Positions 49,554 through 60,429 of a stretch of 64,000 bases of DNA are shown piece by piece. The notes beneath the pieces were generated by a model that searched no databases, had not been told where the DNA came from, and was given only the letters and a program-made list of their open reading frames with translations. The DNA is from Narthecium ossifragum (Eukaryota; Streptophyta; Magnoliopsida; Dioscoreales; Nartheciaceae), in assembly GCA_963920575.1 (NCBI GenBank), contig OY986965.1:25578342-25642341 (forward strand), in the 5' to 3' direction. A program made the translations under genes and the position numbers. The stretch's first letter is position 1, and every line of letters starts with the position of its first letter.

Positions 49554-51271
49554 TGATACTACTTGAAAAGTGTCGTGGCTTAACAAGTCTACTCGAAATT
49601 ACAAATTTATAATCAAATTACTAACTAACTACTTTAGGGGTAGTGAGCAGTAAGTCCGAGTCGAATTCATAGGGAATGCGAAGGAAAATAATTAAACTAC
49701 TAAACCCAATCTAAGTATTCCTACCAACAAGTTGAGAAAAGATTCAGAATTGAAACTTAACTAACTTCATACTAAGGATTGATAAATACGAGAAAAAGGT
49801 ACCATGGACTTCTTAATCAATAACCAGGATTCTACCAGGTCTTCCTAAGATCAGGGCACATTAATCACGCTGAATGGCTTTTCTAATAGTTGATAAGTGA
49901 ATGGTTAGTTCTCCTTATCACTCAACAAGTTCTGGTTAGGATTTTTTGTTGGCAAGAACAATTATCTAAATGTCAGTGACCGAATGATTAGTTACGTTCA
50001 CTGCTAATGAACCCTCTTATCAGGATGAATTCATCGCAAATATTAGTACTGATATGGATTTAGGTGTAAGATCAAGCTGGGTTAGCATCTCGATGGCCAA
50101 ATCTAAAAAAATAGGATGCATGAAGGATTAAGGATAGAACATAGTGAGACTAGCACTACTATAGTGGGAATACAATCCCTAATCACGAAGAAGATTTCAT
50201 TCGAGATACCATGGGACTAGCATGATCCTCTTATTTGGATGAATCCAATCCAAGCTCTAGCATACACAAGCTCCGGAATCAAGTGCAAACGAGAACAATC
50301 CATACATCCAGCAAGCAATCGACACCAATGTATAAAAAAAATAGAAATCAATCCATATAAGCCAATCAATAATGTAAACAAACCCTAGATCTAAGAAATC
50401 ACTAATAGAAACCCTAGTTACATCATAAGAATCCCATGATAAACAATTTAGCTACTCATCTTTAGGGCTTGATCCATAGATGAAGGTTGATGAAGCTTTT
50501 CCACCATGGATTTCCTCCCAAAGATCTCTAAAGAAAAGTTAAAAAGAGGAAAGAAACTGTTCTTCCCCTCCAAGGGAGAAGAGGACCCCCAAAAACCCTA
50601 AAAGATGCCTATTTATAGCCTAGGTATCACCCTTAACTCGGATTAGATCTGGACCTTTGATTTTCTTCACTGCGAAGGTAGGATCGATCTTCCTAGGGGT
50701 GTAGGATCGATCATTTGCATCAAAATTTTCAATTTCTGACTACGCCCGAGTCGGATCGATCCTTCCAGGGGTGTAGGATCGATCCTACTCAGTAGGAGGG
50801 ATAGTAGGATCGATCCTACTATGATCCTCTGAAAAATATGCGCTTTGTCAGTCTGCTGCATAGTCGGATCGATCCTACTAGGGAGACGGATCGATCTGTC
50901 TTTTCTGAGTATTTACTGTTTTGCCATCCAGACTGCGACATTGGTACTAAAAATGTCATAACTTCTTCTAGGAAACTCAGAATCACGAACCGTAAACTTC
51001 CCCTGAAACTAGACTTCAAGAGCTTTCCAACCATATATGGCACATCATCTGGTTCATCTTGAGCAAGTACAGTTTAATCTTCAAAGTTACTCCATCTTCA
51101 TTCATTTTCTCCTAGTAGGTCTTTATTTGTTTGTTTTAGCACCAAACATGATCTAATCGTCATTGAAGGCTCTTATACCTTAAATACATCATAGACTATC
51201 AAATTAGCATTACTCAGAGACTAACAATACCTCGTTAAAAGGGTGATTTGTGCACTTTTCACGTCTTATCA
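49554..51271 (-). mobile_element. 5' LTR of a Ty3/Gypsy-type element
   Basis: On the minus strand the LTR starts TGATAAGACGTG (51271) and ends AGTATCA (49554), 1,718 bp, and is followed by a short spacer and the tRNA-Asp-type primer-binding site. Near 50680-50900 it contains a cluster of GGATCGATC(C) palindromes. No second LTR in the same orientation is present to the left, only an inverted 63-bp piece at 45925-45987, so the element is truncated. Confidence 0.72.
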
Positions 51272-51521
51272 GTGGACGGTCCTCGAGGCGTCGTCGGGGC
51301 GAGGAGATGGGAGGACGGGGCGAGGCGTCGTCGTAGGGGAGAGAGGTGGGCATGTAGAGGTAGGTCGCGATCGTCGGGGAGAGAGGTGGCGGTGGACCGT
51401 GCACGGGGGAGAGGGTGGCGATCGTTGGGAGAGAGAGCTAGGGCACGAAGGGGGGGCTTAGAAGGTGATCGGGGGGCTGGGGTGGGGTGTTAGTTGCCGA
51501 TCGCGATCCTGGCCGTCCTCA

Positions 51522-51568
51522 GGGTTCCCTACATAACACTTAGGGAATCAGTTCCCACTCGAAAATTT
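51522..51568 (-). repeat. Right inverted-repeat end
   Basis: Reverse complement of the 45811-45923 units: AAATTTTCGAGTGGGAACT, then AAGTGTTATGTAGGGAACC. Both ends abut CT- and TA-type microsatellite sequence on their outer side. Between this end and the LTR (51272-51521) is GC-rich DNA without a recognised gene. Confidence 0.7.
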
Positions 51569-52046
51569 CTCTCTCTCTATATATATACTAGTTATGCCCC
51601 CTGTCACATGATAGGGTAATCACCAATCCCACATCAATAACCAGCCAATAACTCCCTTCCACTAAACCCCCCTCAATCTATGATTATTATGCCACATAGG
51701 CGTGACATAAGCTCCACCTAGAATATTCTCCCACCACATAAGACAACAAAAGTTTCACTTATAATCATAACCTCTTATAAAAATGATATATATATATATA
51801 TATTAGATTTCTACTTTCACGTGGCGTTATATGACGACTCTAAAATGATTTATACAGCCATGCATAGCTAATTCATAGAATTTTTTGCCATATGATACCC
51901 CTAAGGTTTCGTTTTGGCAATCTGATACCCATGTGATGTTTTTTTGCAGTATGATACCCACTGAGCAGTAAATTTCCGGTGCTGCCCTCGCCAATCCCCC
52001 GGCCGAGCATACATACATGCCATGCCACATGACGTGGCATGGTACG
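51569..52046. other. Left flank and probable outer end of the MULE
   Basis: A TA microsatellite lies near 51786-51805. From about 51890 the words TGATACCC recur (near 51894, 51927, 51954) close to the inferred element end. The true outer end of the MULE may lie here, but the matching right end is outside the window. Confidence 0.4.
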
Positions 52047-52104
52047 GCTAATAAATTATCATATCTATTGATTCGAAACCCCAGGTAGCATTAAATACCG
52101 CCAC
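52047..52104 (+). repeat. MULE terminal inverted repeat, left (inner part)
   Basis: Pairs with 63942-64000 in reverse complement. The inner half matches best (AACCCCA-GTAGCATTAAATACC-GCCAC, one substitution and one single-base gap); the outer half is weaker (GCTAAT-AAAT-A--ATATCT). Confidence 0.7.
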
Positions 52105-52494
52105 CGATGGGCCAGTCGGTGGCGGCGATGCTGCTCTCTTTGAGCGATGCCACCTCCCATGCCTCTCACCATGCTCCCAACTCCAAGAAAGTCTCTTGTC
52201 AACGTATCAGATGGTCCCATGCTCCTTGCAAACCACTAGCAGAAAGTGCAAGACGTAGGATGTATGGTTGTCAAGCACTCCTTAAACTCTGTCTTGTGAG
52301 CTTTATGGACACCTCCTTCCATAGCTTTTGACAAATGCACACCAGAGTTCCCTGCATGATAAAATGGCAGAGATCTGTGTAAGCAAAACCAAGCATTTGA
52401 ATACAAGTAACTAAAAGAAAGCTTTTTCTAGGTATTTTTCATACACTTAACTGCGCATAAAAACACCTTAACTACGCATGAAAATACCTTAATA

Positions 52495-52845
52495 ACGCAT
52501 ACAAACAACAAATACGCATAAAAACACATTAACTGCTCACGATAGAAAACATGCATGGAAAATACGTTAACAACACATACAAACAACAAGTACGCATAAA
52601 AACACCTTAACTGCTCAGGATAGAAAACACGCATGGAAAATACCTTAACAATGCATACAAACAATAAATACGCATAAAACACATTAACTGCTCAGGATAG
52701 AAAACATGCATGGAAAATACCTTAACAACGCATACAAACAACAAATACGCATAAAAACACATTAACTGCTCACGATAGAAAACACGCATGGAAAATACCT
52801 TAACAACGCATACAAACAACAAGTACGCATAAAAACACCTTAATT
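52495..52845. repeat. 78-bp tandem repeat, about 4.5 copies
   Basis: Units start near 52495, 52573, 52651, 52728 and 52806, a period of 77-78 bp. Each contains ACGCATACAAACAACAA, TACGCATAAAAACAC, CTGCTCA-GATAGAAAAC and GCATGGAAAATAC. It lies near the left end of the MULE, before the protease gene. Confidence 0.9.
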
Positions 52846-53406
52846 ATGCCATACACGTGGCAAGCACCCATTAGCCAACCGGTACGGCGGTGTCAGCCGA
52901 CGTCACTTCGAAACGTCGCATCGGATAAATACGCGTAAAAGCGATTCGCATGCGGCTTTTCAAATCCGCATAGACTCAGTTTCAAATCCGCATTCGAGAA
53001 AGGGGTTTCCGAGATCGAGAGGTCGCGAGATCGAAATATCGCAGTAGAGAAAAGGGGTTTCCGAGTTCCTCCCCTTCCATTTCCATCGATGGAGAAAAAA
53101 TCCTCGATAGCAAAGGGTAAAGGAAGACAAGCGGAGGGTTCAAAGCGGAGGAGAAAAGAGGCCGCGGTAGATTCTGGTGATATTGACTCCGGTATGCCCT
53201 GGTTCACCCCTATGTGGATCACGATCACAATCACATTGTTTCCCTTTTTTCTTATTTGCCCTAGGCGGTGTGATTATACGCGTACTTTTCCATATTGTGC
53301 ACATCTACGCGCGTACTTTTGCACCGTGCGCTCATTGATCTCTTTGTACGCGTAGTTTTCCATATTTTCTCATCTATTTCTTTCTATGAGAAGTCTCGCA
53401 ACAAAT

Positions 53407-53686
53407 ACGCGTACTTTCTGTTGTTTTACGCGTCATTAAGGTGTGTATATGCGCATTTGAACTTCATTCTGTATGTGCGCACAGTTAATTATTTATACGC
53501 GTACTTTCTGTTGTATTACGCGTCGTTAAGGTATGTATGTGCGCATTTAAACTTCATTCTGTATGTGCGCACAGTTAATTGTTTATACGCGTACTTTCTG
53601 TTGTTTTACGCGTCGTTAAGGTGTGTATATGCGCATTTGAACTTCATTATGTATGTGCGCACAGTTAATTGTTTATACGCGTACTT
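53407..53686 (+). repeat. 90-bp tandem repeat, three copies plus a partial
   Basis: ACGCGTACTTTCTG or a close variant recurs at 53407, 53497, 53587 and 53677, exactly 90 bp apart. Units also contain TTACGCGTC-TTAAGG and GTATGTGCGCACAGTTAATT. Because 90 is a multiple of three, one plus-strand frame stays open and reads as a 30-residue repeat. The array lies inside the first intron of the protease gene, so that frame is probably not a protein. Confidence 0.93.
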
Positions 53687-54209
53687 TTCTACCGTGCGCA
53701 CATTTCTCATTTTATACGCGTTGTGATGGTTTTATTACGCATTGTTAAGGTGTTGTCTATGCGCTATTTAACTAAGAGTATATTGCATTATGTTGTGTGT
53801 CTTTCAGTAAATACTTGTGTTAACTCCAACTCATATCTCCTGTTAGCCGCAGAGACTAGCAGCGGTGAAAAAGGATTGCTGGAGGCCGGCTGCACTCCGT
53901 TCGCAAGCCGCTGCTTCGCGCAGAAGATAGCTGAGGCCGCCGGCGAATATATGACTGAAGAACATGCACGCATCATTCGCCAGACTCCCTTCAGCCATCT
54001 ACTCCAATTACCAAAGATTAAACAAGACAATGTCCTCATCGATCACATTATGCAGCATAACCAGGGAGGTTTACGGTTCGTGGTCCAAACCAGCAACGTC
54101 GAACTAAGATCAGAAGACGTTGCAGTTATCGTCGGCCTACCTATGGGCGGTTCACGCCTAAAGCGGAAAAAGATGCGGCGGCAGCTGTTAAGTATTCCTT
54201 TCTACCGCA

Positions 54210-54214
54210 GACGC
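54210..54214. repeat. Target-site duplication of the solo LTR, left copy
   Basis: GACGC, repeated exactly at 56661-56665 on the other side of the LTR. Confidence 0.9.
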
Positions 54215-56660
54215 TGTGAGGACCTGCCCCTCTTTTCCCTTGGCTTGTTGTTGACCCCAAGGGCAATTTGGGAAATTGCGCATTGGCGGTCGTTCCACAC
54301 TGGGTGTGCACACACAGACCTTGCTTGGTGCTTGTGTTTGTTAGAAAGGTTAGGTGGACCCGGGATCGGAAGTCCTGGGCTTGGGCTTGTGTCTTAGCCC
54401 AAGGTTGCCGTTCTGGGCAAGGGAGATCGATCTCCATGGCAATGAAGATCGATCTCTCTGTGCCTGGAGGTTGCCGTTCTGGGCAAAAGAGATCGATCTT
54501 CAGGGCATGGAGATCGATCTCTCTGTGCCTGGAAGTCGTTGGCGGTGGCTTTCGAAGGACGGCCACGGCGATGGCCGTCGCTTCCCCTGTCAGGGGAGGG
54601 AAGACTTTCCCTCCCCTCCCCCAGCTTTTCCCCGCCCTCTCCGGCTTTCCCCGGCCTTATCCCCTTCCCCTCCTCCTTCCTTTCCCTCTCTTCTTCCTTC
54701 TTCTTCTCCCGGCACTGTTCTTTTTCTTCCCCTGTTCCGGCAGCCCCTTTCCTCCTCCGTTCTCCCTCCTCCGGCCACCGTTCTCGGAGCTTGAAGGCTC
54801 GTTGGAACCGTGACGGCGTGAGGAAGATCCTAGGCTAGCCTTCGTGGATCGAAGCAGCTCTGTGGAGGTAGGGTTCTCTATCAAAACTCCGGCTTGTGTA
54901 AGGGTTTTGAAATCCGGTTTTGATTTCAATGTATCTTCTTGTGGGGTTGATGTTTTCCGGTTTTGAAGCCTTGAGTAGCTTCGTGATGCTTAGATCTACC
55001 AGCCCACCTAGTTTGGTGAGGTATGGTGGAGGTTTCCGGCGATATCCCTCGCCGTCCGGCCGCCGGTGAACCCAAATCCAGATCGATCTCATGGGATGAG
55101 ATCGATCTTGGTCGGGGTGGCCCAGCCTGCCCGAGCGAGAGCGATCTCCCTGGGAGGGAGATCGATCTCTTGGCGGCTGGCGTCGGTACGTCAAGGGTCG
55201 CATACAAGATCGATCTTCATATGGGTGGAGATCGATCTCGTTGGGGTGACCAGGACGGGTGCTTCTAGCCTCGAGGAAGATCAATCTCGCTGCTATAGGA
55301 GATCGATCTCCTTCGGTCCAGAGAGGGTTTTTACTTGCTTTAAGTGCTGTTTTGCCCGCGGGGCTTCGCCTGCAAGTGGTTTTTGATGGTTTTGCCCTCG
55401 GGGCTTAACATGTTGCCTATCCTGCTTATTGTTTACTGCTTTGTGGTTAACCGAGGGAGTAATGAACCATTGGGAATGCTTAGTATAAGTGGGCCATGGG
55501 TTATGCCCTTACCGCTTTGTGGTGAACCGAAGGAGTCATGACCCTCGGGAGTGATAGTGTAAATGGGCCGAAGGTGTGCCTTTGTTATGTTGTTGTTACT
55601 ACTTTCCTTATTTCGTATCCTGCCCTGTTTCCTGTGCATTAGACATGCTAGGTTTTATGGGTGGGGTTGACCCGTGAACTCTGGTGATCAAAGGCTAAGT
55701 GGTGGATGCTGTTACCCGACTTGTGTCCCTGTGCTGGTGGCCAGCACGGGTAAGGGTGTCCTACAGGTATCGTCTGGCCCACCCTGTGTCAAGGACCGTC
55801 GGAGGTAGTCCAGTCCTCGAGCAGTGGCTATCGGAGAGACGTACGTTGGACAGGAAACCTTGGGAAGGGAAGCATCGATGGGATCGATGGACACCTTGGC
55901 TAGACTTAGTCCTTGGTCAGGAGTTAGGGGTCTTGTTGGCTCTGTGGCTTGGAGTACTGAGTGATGGTAGTCTTAACCTCGGTCGTTCCGTCGAGTGTGG
56001 AGGTCCCGCTTGGAGAAGGGTGTCCTACTAGTAGCGCCACGTCCACCCTGTGTCAGGAATTGTCGGAGTTGCCCACCCCTGAGCAGTGGTTGTCGGAGGG
56101 GCGTACTTGGGACAGGAACCCCTTCGGGTTATTGACGGGATTTATGGGATCCTTGGCAAGCCTCAGTAGTTGGCTTAAGAGCTGGTTCGTTTGGGTTTGC
56201 CCTCTTAGCGAGTGTGGTAGAGTAGGACCCTGCTGAGCTGTTGCTCATGCCTACCTGGACTGTGTTTGTTGCAGGTGCAGGTGGCCGCTCTGTCCCCGTG
56301 TTGCCCCCTTGGTCGTCCCGTGGCAGTGCGCCGGATCCTGACCATGTCTGAGGGTCAGGATGGTTTTGTTTGCGCCTTCGAGTAGACTCCGGTGGGTGCT
56401 GTAGCTTCTTTTTGGGGACTGTTGATCCCTTGTAGCTTGTTGTACTAGAACTCTGTTTAACTCTTTAATATATGTTTTGTAATAGATATTAATAGATGTT
56501 AATAGATGTTGTAGTAGTTCGCTTCCGCCTTGTGCTTGCAGTCAGCTGTTTCCGCCAGCTGTGCATTAGTCTCAGCTGTTTCCGCCAGTTGAGGCTAGTA
56601 GATGTAGGTTTCCCCCTCGTGGTCCCGGCCCGGGTGCGCTCTGCGGGTCGGGGCGCGACA
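54215..56660 (+). mobile_element. Solo LTR (probably Ty3/Gypsy Del/Tekay type) inside the MULE protease gene
   Basis: A 2,446-bp insertion begins TGTGAGGACCTG and ends GGTCGGGGCGCGACA, flanked by GACGC on both sides. Removing the insertion and one GACGC brings PFYRRR directly in frame with TVELDLTSIRVEDIL, confirming the boundaries. No primer-binding site, coding region or second LTR is present, so it is a solo LTR left by recombination. The terminal GGGGCG-GACA sequence and the large size resemble Del/Tekay chromovirus LTRs. It contains a cluster of AGATCGATCT palindromes. The orientation is assumed from the TG...CA ends only. Confidence 0.88.
54404..55313. repeat. AGATCGATCT palindrome cluster in the solo LTR
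   Basis: The palindrome AGATCGATCT, or its core GATCGATC, occurs about ten times between about 54424 and 55312. Early ones sit in a 66-bp duplication (GTTGCCGTTCTGGGCAA at 54404 and 54470). Others follow near 55080-55310, separated by GC-rich sequence. Confidence 0.85.
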
Positions 56661-56665
56661 GACGC
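56661..56665. repeat. Target-site duplication of the solo LTR, right copy
   Basis: GACGC, the partner of 54210-54214. Confidence 0.9.
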
Positions 56666-58255
56666 ACCGTTGAGCTGGACTTGACATCTATTCGTGTCGA
56701 GGACATCTTGGAAGATCTCAAGGGCAAGGGCGAAGAGGAGGACGTTTATGATTTCTGCCGCTTCTTCATTCTATACATGTTCGCTGTGTTCTTGTTCCCG
56801 AGGTCCAACTACACCGCCCCCGCGGACCTAGTGCCTCTTTTAGATGATCTCCACTCACTGCACAAACTTGACTGGGCCAGTATCGTTTACGAGCACCTTA
56901 ACACGGAGGTCGGCAAGGCTCACAGACGGTGGAGGGTGCCGTCGAAGACGGAGAGATCTGGCAGAGCATGTACATATGTTTTCGGCTGCACTGCTGTTCT
57001 ACTCATATGATATTATGAGATTACCGATAATAGGGCACCAACCATCGTGGGCACCATCCCACGCATTATGAGGTGGGGAGATGTAAAGCTATTGAGGAGG
57101 GCGAACCTCACCGACACTGTTACACAAGGAACTACAACACAGGTAATGTCGTTGTACAACTTGTTTTGTTTTCTTGTTAGTCGTATTTTTTGGAATGTAT
57201 ACTAACTGTTGGTTTTCAAGTTTGTAGATGGTGTACACCGACGAGGAATGTAACTTGTACCTTATAGAATCCAGGCGACCCGAGCCTTCACGAAGTATGA
57301 TGACGGTGGCTGGGACTTCTGATGCACTGCCCGAGAACCAAGACGAGCCCACTAGGCGCATTGAGTTCATGTCCATGCCGGGTTCGACCACGAGCGCCCA
57401 TGCCGCAGCTCACAAGGCAAGCCCAAGTATTGAGTCTAAGCTGGATCAGGTACTCATCATGATGATCGATTTTACTCGTCGTTGTTATTTGTTTTACGCG
57501 TTGTGATCTATCTTACTCGTTATTAATTTCTTTAATGCGCGTGTTTTTTGAATTGTTTGTGCGCACTTAACCATGTTTCGCACACTTGTGTCCAGCTGAG
57601 ATCGGCCGTGGATACATTGGCTCGGAGGACTGTCGATCAGGATAATGCTATCAGGAAGTTGAACATCGAGAATAACAAATTAACCATCAAATTGGTGGGG
57701 TCGGATGGGCGCCTCGCTCAAGCCGAAAAGAAATTGCTTGGCTAAAAGCGAAGTTGGCGGCACCTCCAATCCTGAAGACCACGTGGAGTGTGTCTTTCCA
57801 AGAGGATGCTATCAGGCAGGAGAAACTACCATCTTCATTTGAGGAACCAGCCGCAAGGAGAACACCTCCAAGTGTGTCCTTCCTAGAGGAAGGTATCAGG
57901 CCAGATGATACCAGGCCGGATGATATTGGGCCAGATGATACCAGGCCGGGCATTCCGTCAGATGATGCACCCGTTGCTGAAGAGGTTGTTGAAGAACAAG
58001 CTGGGCCTACTAAGGAAGGAGACAAAGTTCTGAAGAAAGGACGTGAGAAGCACGTAGTAACTCGTAGTCCATATGGGCTGAGATCGAAAAAGGATAAGCC
58101 AACGTCGGCGGTGCGTAAGAAGCGGCGCACGGGCAAGACCCGTAGGCGTGGCCCAGACGATGTAGTGACAGATGAGTACAATGCTGTGTCGGGATTATAA
58201 TGGACACAGTGAATGCGTATGCGGGCGTCGAAGGGGGTGGTAGAGACTCTCCCTT

Positions 58256-58415
58256 GGAGCCATTGCAAGACGACTGCGCGCCAATGGAGCCAGTGCAAGA
58301 CGACTGCAAGCCAATGGATCCAGTGCAAGACGACTGCGCGCCAATTGATCCAGTGCAAGACGACTGCGCGCCAATGGAGCCAGTGGAAGACGACTGCGCG
58401 CCAATGGAGCCACTG
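58256..58415 (+). repeat. Coding minisatellite, 30 bp x about 5
   Basis: GACGACTGC recurs at 58269, 58299, 58329, 58359 and 58389, exactly 30 bp apart. In frame it encodes repeats of the type APMEPVQDDC. It lies in the acidic middle region of the protease-gene product. Confidence 0.93.
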
Positions 58416-58991
58416 GGGGAGACGTCATTGGTGATGTCATCTGACAGTTATGCTATGGAAGCAGACCTTACGGATGCGGTGCAGAGCGAGGGCGTGCAGT
58501 ATTTTCCACTCCATGAACTTCCCATCACCGATGCTATGGAACCAGACCCTACGGATGCGGTGCAGAGCGAGTCTCCACGTTCTTGGTCATCTGAAAGGTC
58601 GTCCGACTTCATATCGGAGGAATCTGTGCATGTCCACGAAGACTCAACCGCCGATGCTTCAATCCAAGAACACGACAGCTGGATCGACGTAAGAGAGCTA
58701 CATGCCAATCCTGGTGCTCTCGCGGAGATGATAAAGTCTGCCGATAATCAGTACGAGAGAGCGGCCGACTTAGATCATGCAAGGCTCAAAAATTCGATGC
58801 CCGCGGTGATTCGGAATCAATCAGGTTACCTCCAAGACTTGAAGGCCATTATGAAAACCCTAAGAGAAGAGGAGAAGGATGAACTACGCTACATTGACCG
58901 GTTGGACGACGAGTGAGTTTTATTATTCCATGCGTACTTAATCTTATTTATACGCGTGTTTAACCTTATTTATACGCGTATAATTGGAAGG

Positions 58992-59105
58992 ACAACGAGT
59001 ATTGTAGTTAATATGCGTAGATAACACAAATGCTTAGCTAATAAAAAAAAATATGAGCAGCCTTTGGTTGTGTTATCTACGCATATTAACTATAATACTC
59101 GTTGT
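58992..59105. repeat. 38-bp inverted repeat (hairpin) in a protease-gene intron
   Basis: Arms 58992-59029 and 59068-59105 are reverse complements with 37 of 38 positions matching, separated by 38 bases. The hairpin lies within the intron 58913-59155 and the arms include ATGCGTAGATAACACAA. If the intron is transcribed, the RNA would fold into a long, nearly perfect stem. Confidence 0.92.
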
Positions 59106-60101
59106 TGTTCAAATTATACGCGTGGTGAACCGTTTTCTTATCCTTTTATATGCAGAGCTCCAATACTCTCGCATACTATGGGCTACTATACGCGAGGGCA
59201 ATTGATAGCCATCATCAACGAACAAGAGATAGAAGGCGACATCATTGACGCCATCCAGGAAATATTTTCCGCCCGTCCGCTGCCAGCCGAGGGGGGTCGA
59301 CGCTATTTATTCTCAAGCACTCGCCTCCATGTAAGTGTATTTAATCAGTTTTGAACGACACTGACTGAAGTCTTTGACACTTGTCGTGATTAACTATTGT
59401 TACTACAGCCCGCAGTTGTTCATGCCCGACATTTCCTTCGTGACTCACTCCTGCATGGATACAAGACCTTTTCTTCAATGCCGAGTGTTGATGTGTGGTT
59501 TATCCCACTGCACACATCCTTTCACTGGCATTTGCTTGCAGTTGACCTGAAAGAAGGTATTTGTAGGCATTACACCTCATCGTCGGCGCCCCAATACATA
59601 GACGCAGCGGAGGACATGACAAAATGGGTCGGCCAGACATTGCAGACTTGGGTACCAGAGTTGTATGCTGTAGGGCTGTAAGGATCCGGGTGGTCTTCCA
59701 CACGGGAGGAAGTCATACCCACTCAACGTGGATCGTAAGCACTATTCGCATCTAAAATTCTTTTGTTCACATCACCACACATACTCTACTAAATACACAC
59801 ACCTGGATCAATTTTGTCATCAGCCTCGACTGCGGCGTCTTTGTCTTGAAGTATGAAGAGCAGCTACAACTTTCAACCAGCTGGGAAATACGCGGCTTCG
59901 GTCAGGGGGACATGCCTGCGCTTCGAGGACAATTTGTTGTTCTCTTGGTGAGGCAAGGAAGACGACAATTGGGATTACCCACTGGTACGAGCACATCGCA
60001 TGGACCACCCAAGGACAAAGAGACCGCCCGGAAGCGCGGAAGGAAACTCAAATAACTATTGTAACTACAGATTCTCTCCCATGCGTGGTTAAGCGCGTTA
60101 A

Positions 60102-60335
60102 TATGCGTTTTTATGAGAGTTATGTGCGTGTTTCAATGTGCGGTGAAGTGAGTGCCTACACGAATGTCTATGGGTAGTTAGATGAGTTCCTATGCGTCTT
60201 TATGAGAGTTATGTGTGTGTTTCTATGTGCGGTGAAGTGAGTGCCTACGCGAGTGTCTATGCGTAGTTCGGTGAGTTCCTATGCGTCTTTATGAGAGTCA
60301 TGTGTGTGTTTCTATGTGCAGTGAAGTGAGTGCAA
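60102..60335. repeat. 89-bp tandem repeat between the convergent MULE genes
   Basis: ATGAGAGT-ATGTG recurs at 60113, 60202 and 60291, 89 bp apart; units contain ATGCGT, ATGTGCGGTGAAGTGAGTGC and CTACGCGAGTGTCTATGCG. It is followed at about 60355-60427 by a shorter direct repeat of TAGTCGAGTACAAAAATTTAC. Both lie between the 3' ends of the protease and transposase genes. Confidence 0.88.
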
Positions 60336-60429
60336 AAATTTACTATGCCATGATAGTCGAGTACAAAAATTTACTCGTTGTTGCTCAAGCCAGAATAGTC
60401 GAGTACAAAAATTTACTATGCCATGATTT

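Larger units (their letters stand above)
53089..60055 (+). pseudogene. MULE-borne gene with C-terminal Ulp1/C48 cysteine-protease domain, broken
   Basis: Exons inferred: 53089-53191, 53853-57142 (less a solo LTR at 54215-56660), 57228-57449, 57596-58912, 59156-59330, 59409-59734 and 59824-60055. Phases agree at the first two junctions and from 58912 onward. The first part (PFSHLLQLPKIKQDN, VAVIVGLPMGG, YDFCRFFILYMFAVFLFPR) resembles the N-terminal region found in plant transposon Ulp1 proteins. The middle is acidic and carries a 10-residue repeat. The protease domain has VWFIPLHTSFHWHLLAVDL with the catalytic His and LDCGVFVLKY with the catalytic Cys. Defects are the LTR insertion, a stop at 57008-57010, a one-base frameshift near 57740, another frameshift near 58200 and a stop at 59679-59681. 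Ulp1 proteins remove SUMO; the role in MULEs is not established. Confidence 0.78.

Noticed and set aside
52428..52822. Two minus-strand frames of repeated hydrophobic sequence
   Set aside because: They are translations of the 78-bp tandem repeat and lack any domain or gene context.
53407..53686. CRISPR-like array (regular repeats)
   Set aside because: Units are contiguous 90-bp tandem copies without unique spacers, in plant DNA.
53295..53726. A 143-residue open frame with 30-residue repeats rich in Tyr, Phe and Leu
   Set aside because: It is open because the 90-bp DNA repeat is a multiple of three. It lies in an intron whose splice sites join coding exons in phase.
54268..54838. Several long overlapping plus-strand frames, Pro/Ser/Phe-rich
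   Set aside because: They lie within the solo LTR in CT-rich sequence and start or end outside any sensible gene structure.
57687..58440. Long minus-strand frames opposite the protease gene
   Set aside because: Mirror frames of the coding minisatellite and flanking exon; the plus strand carries the recognisable protein and splice sites.
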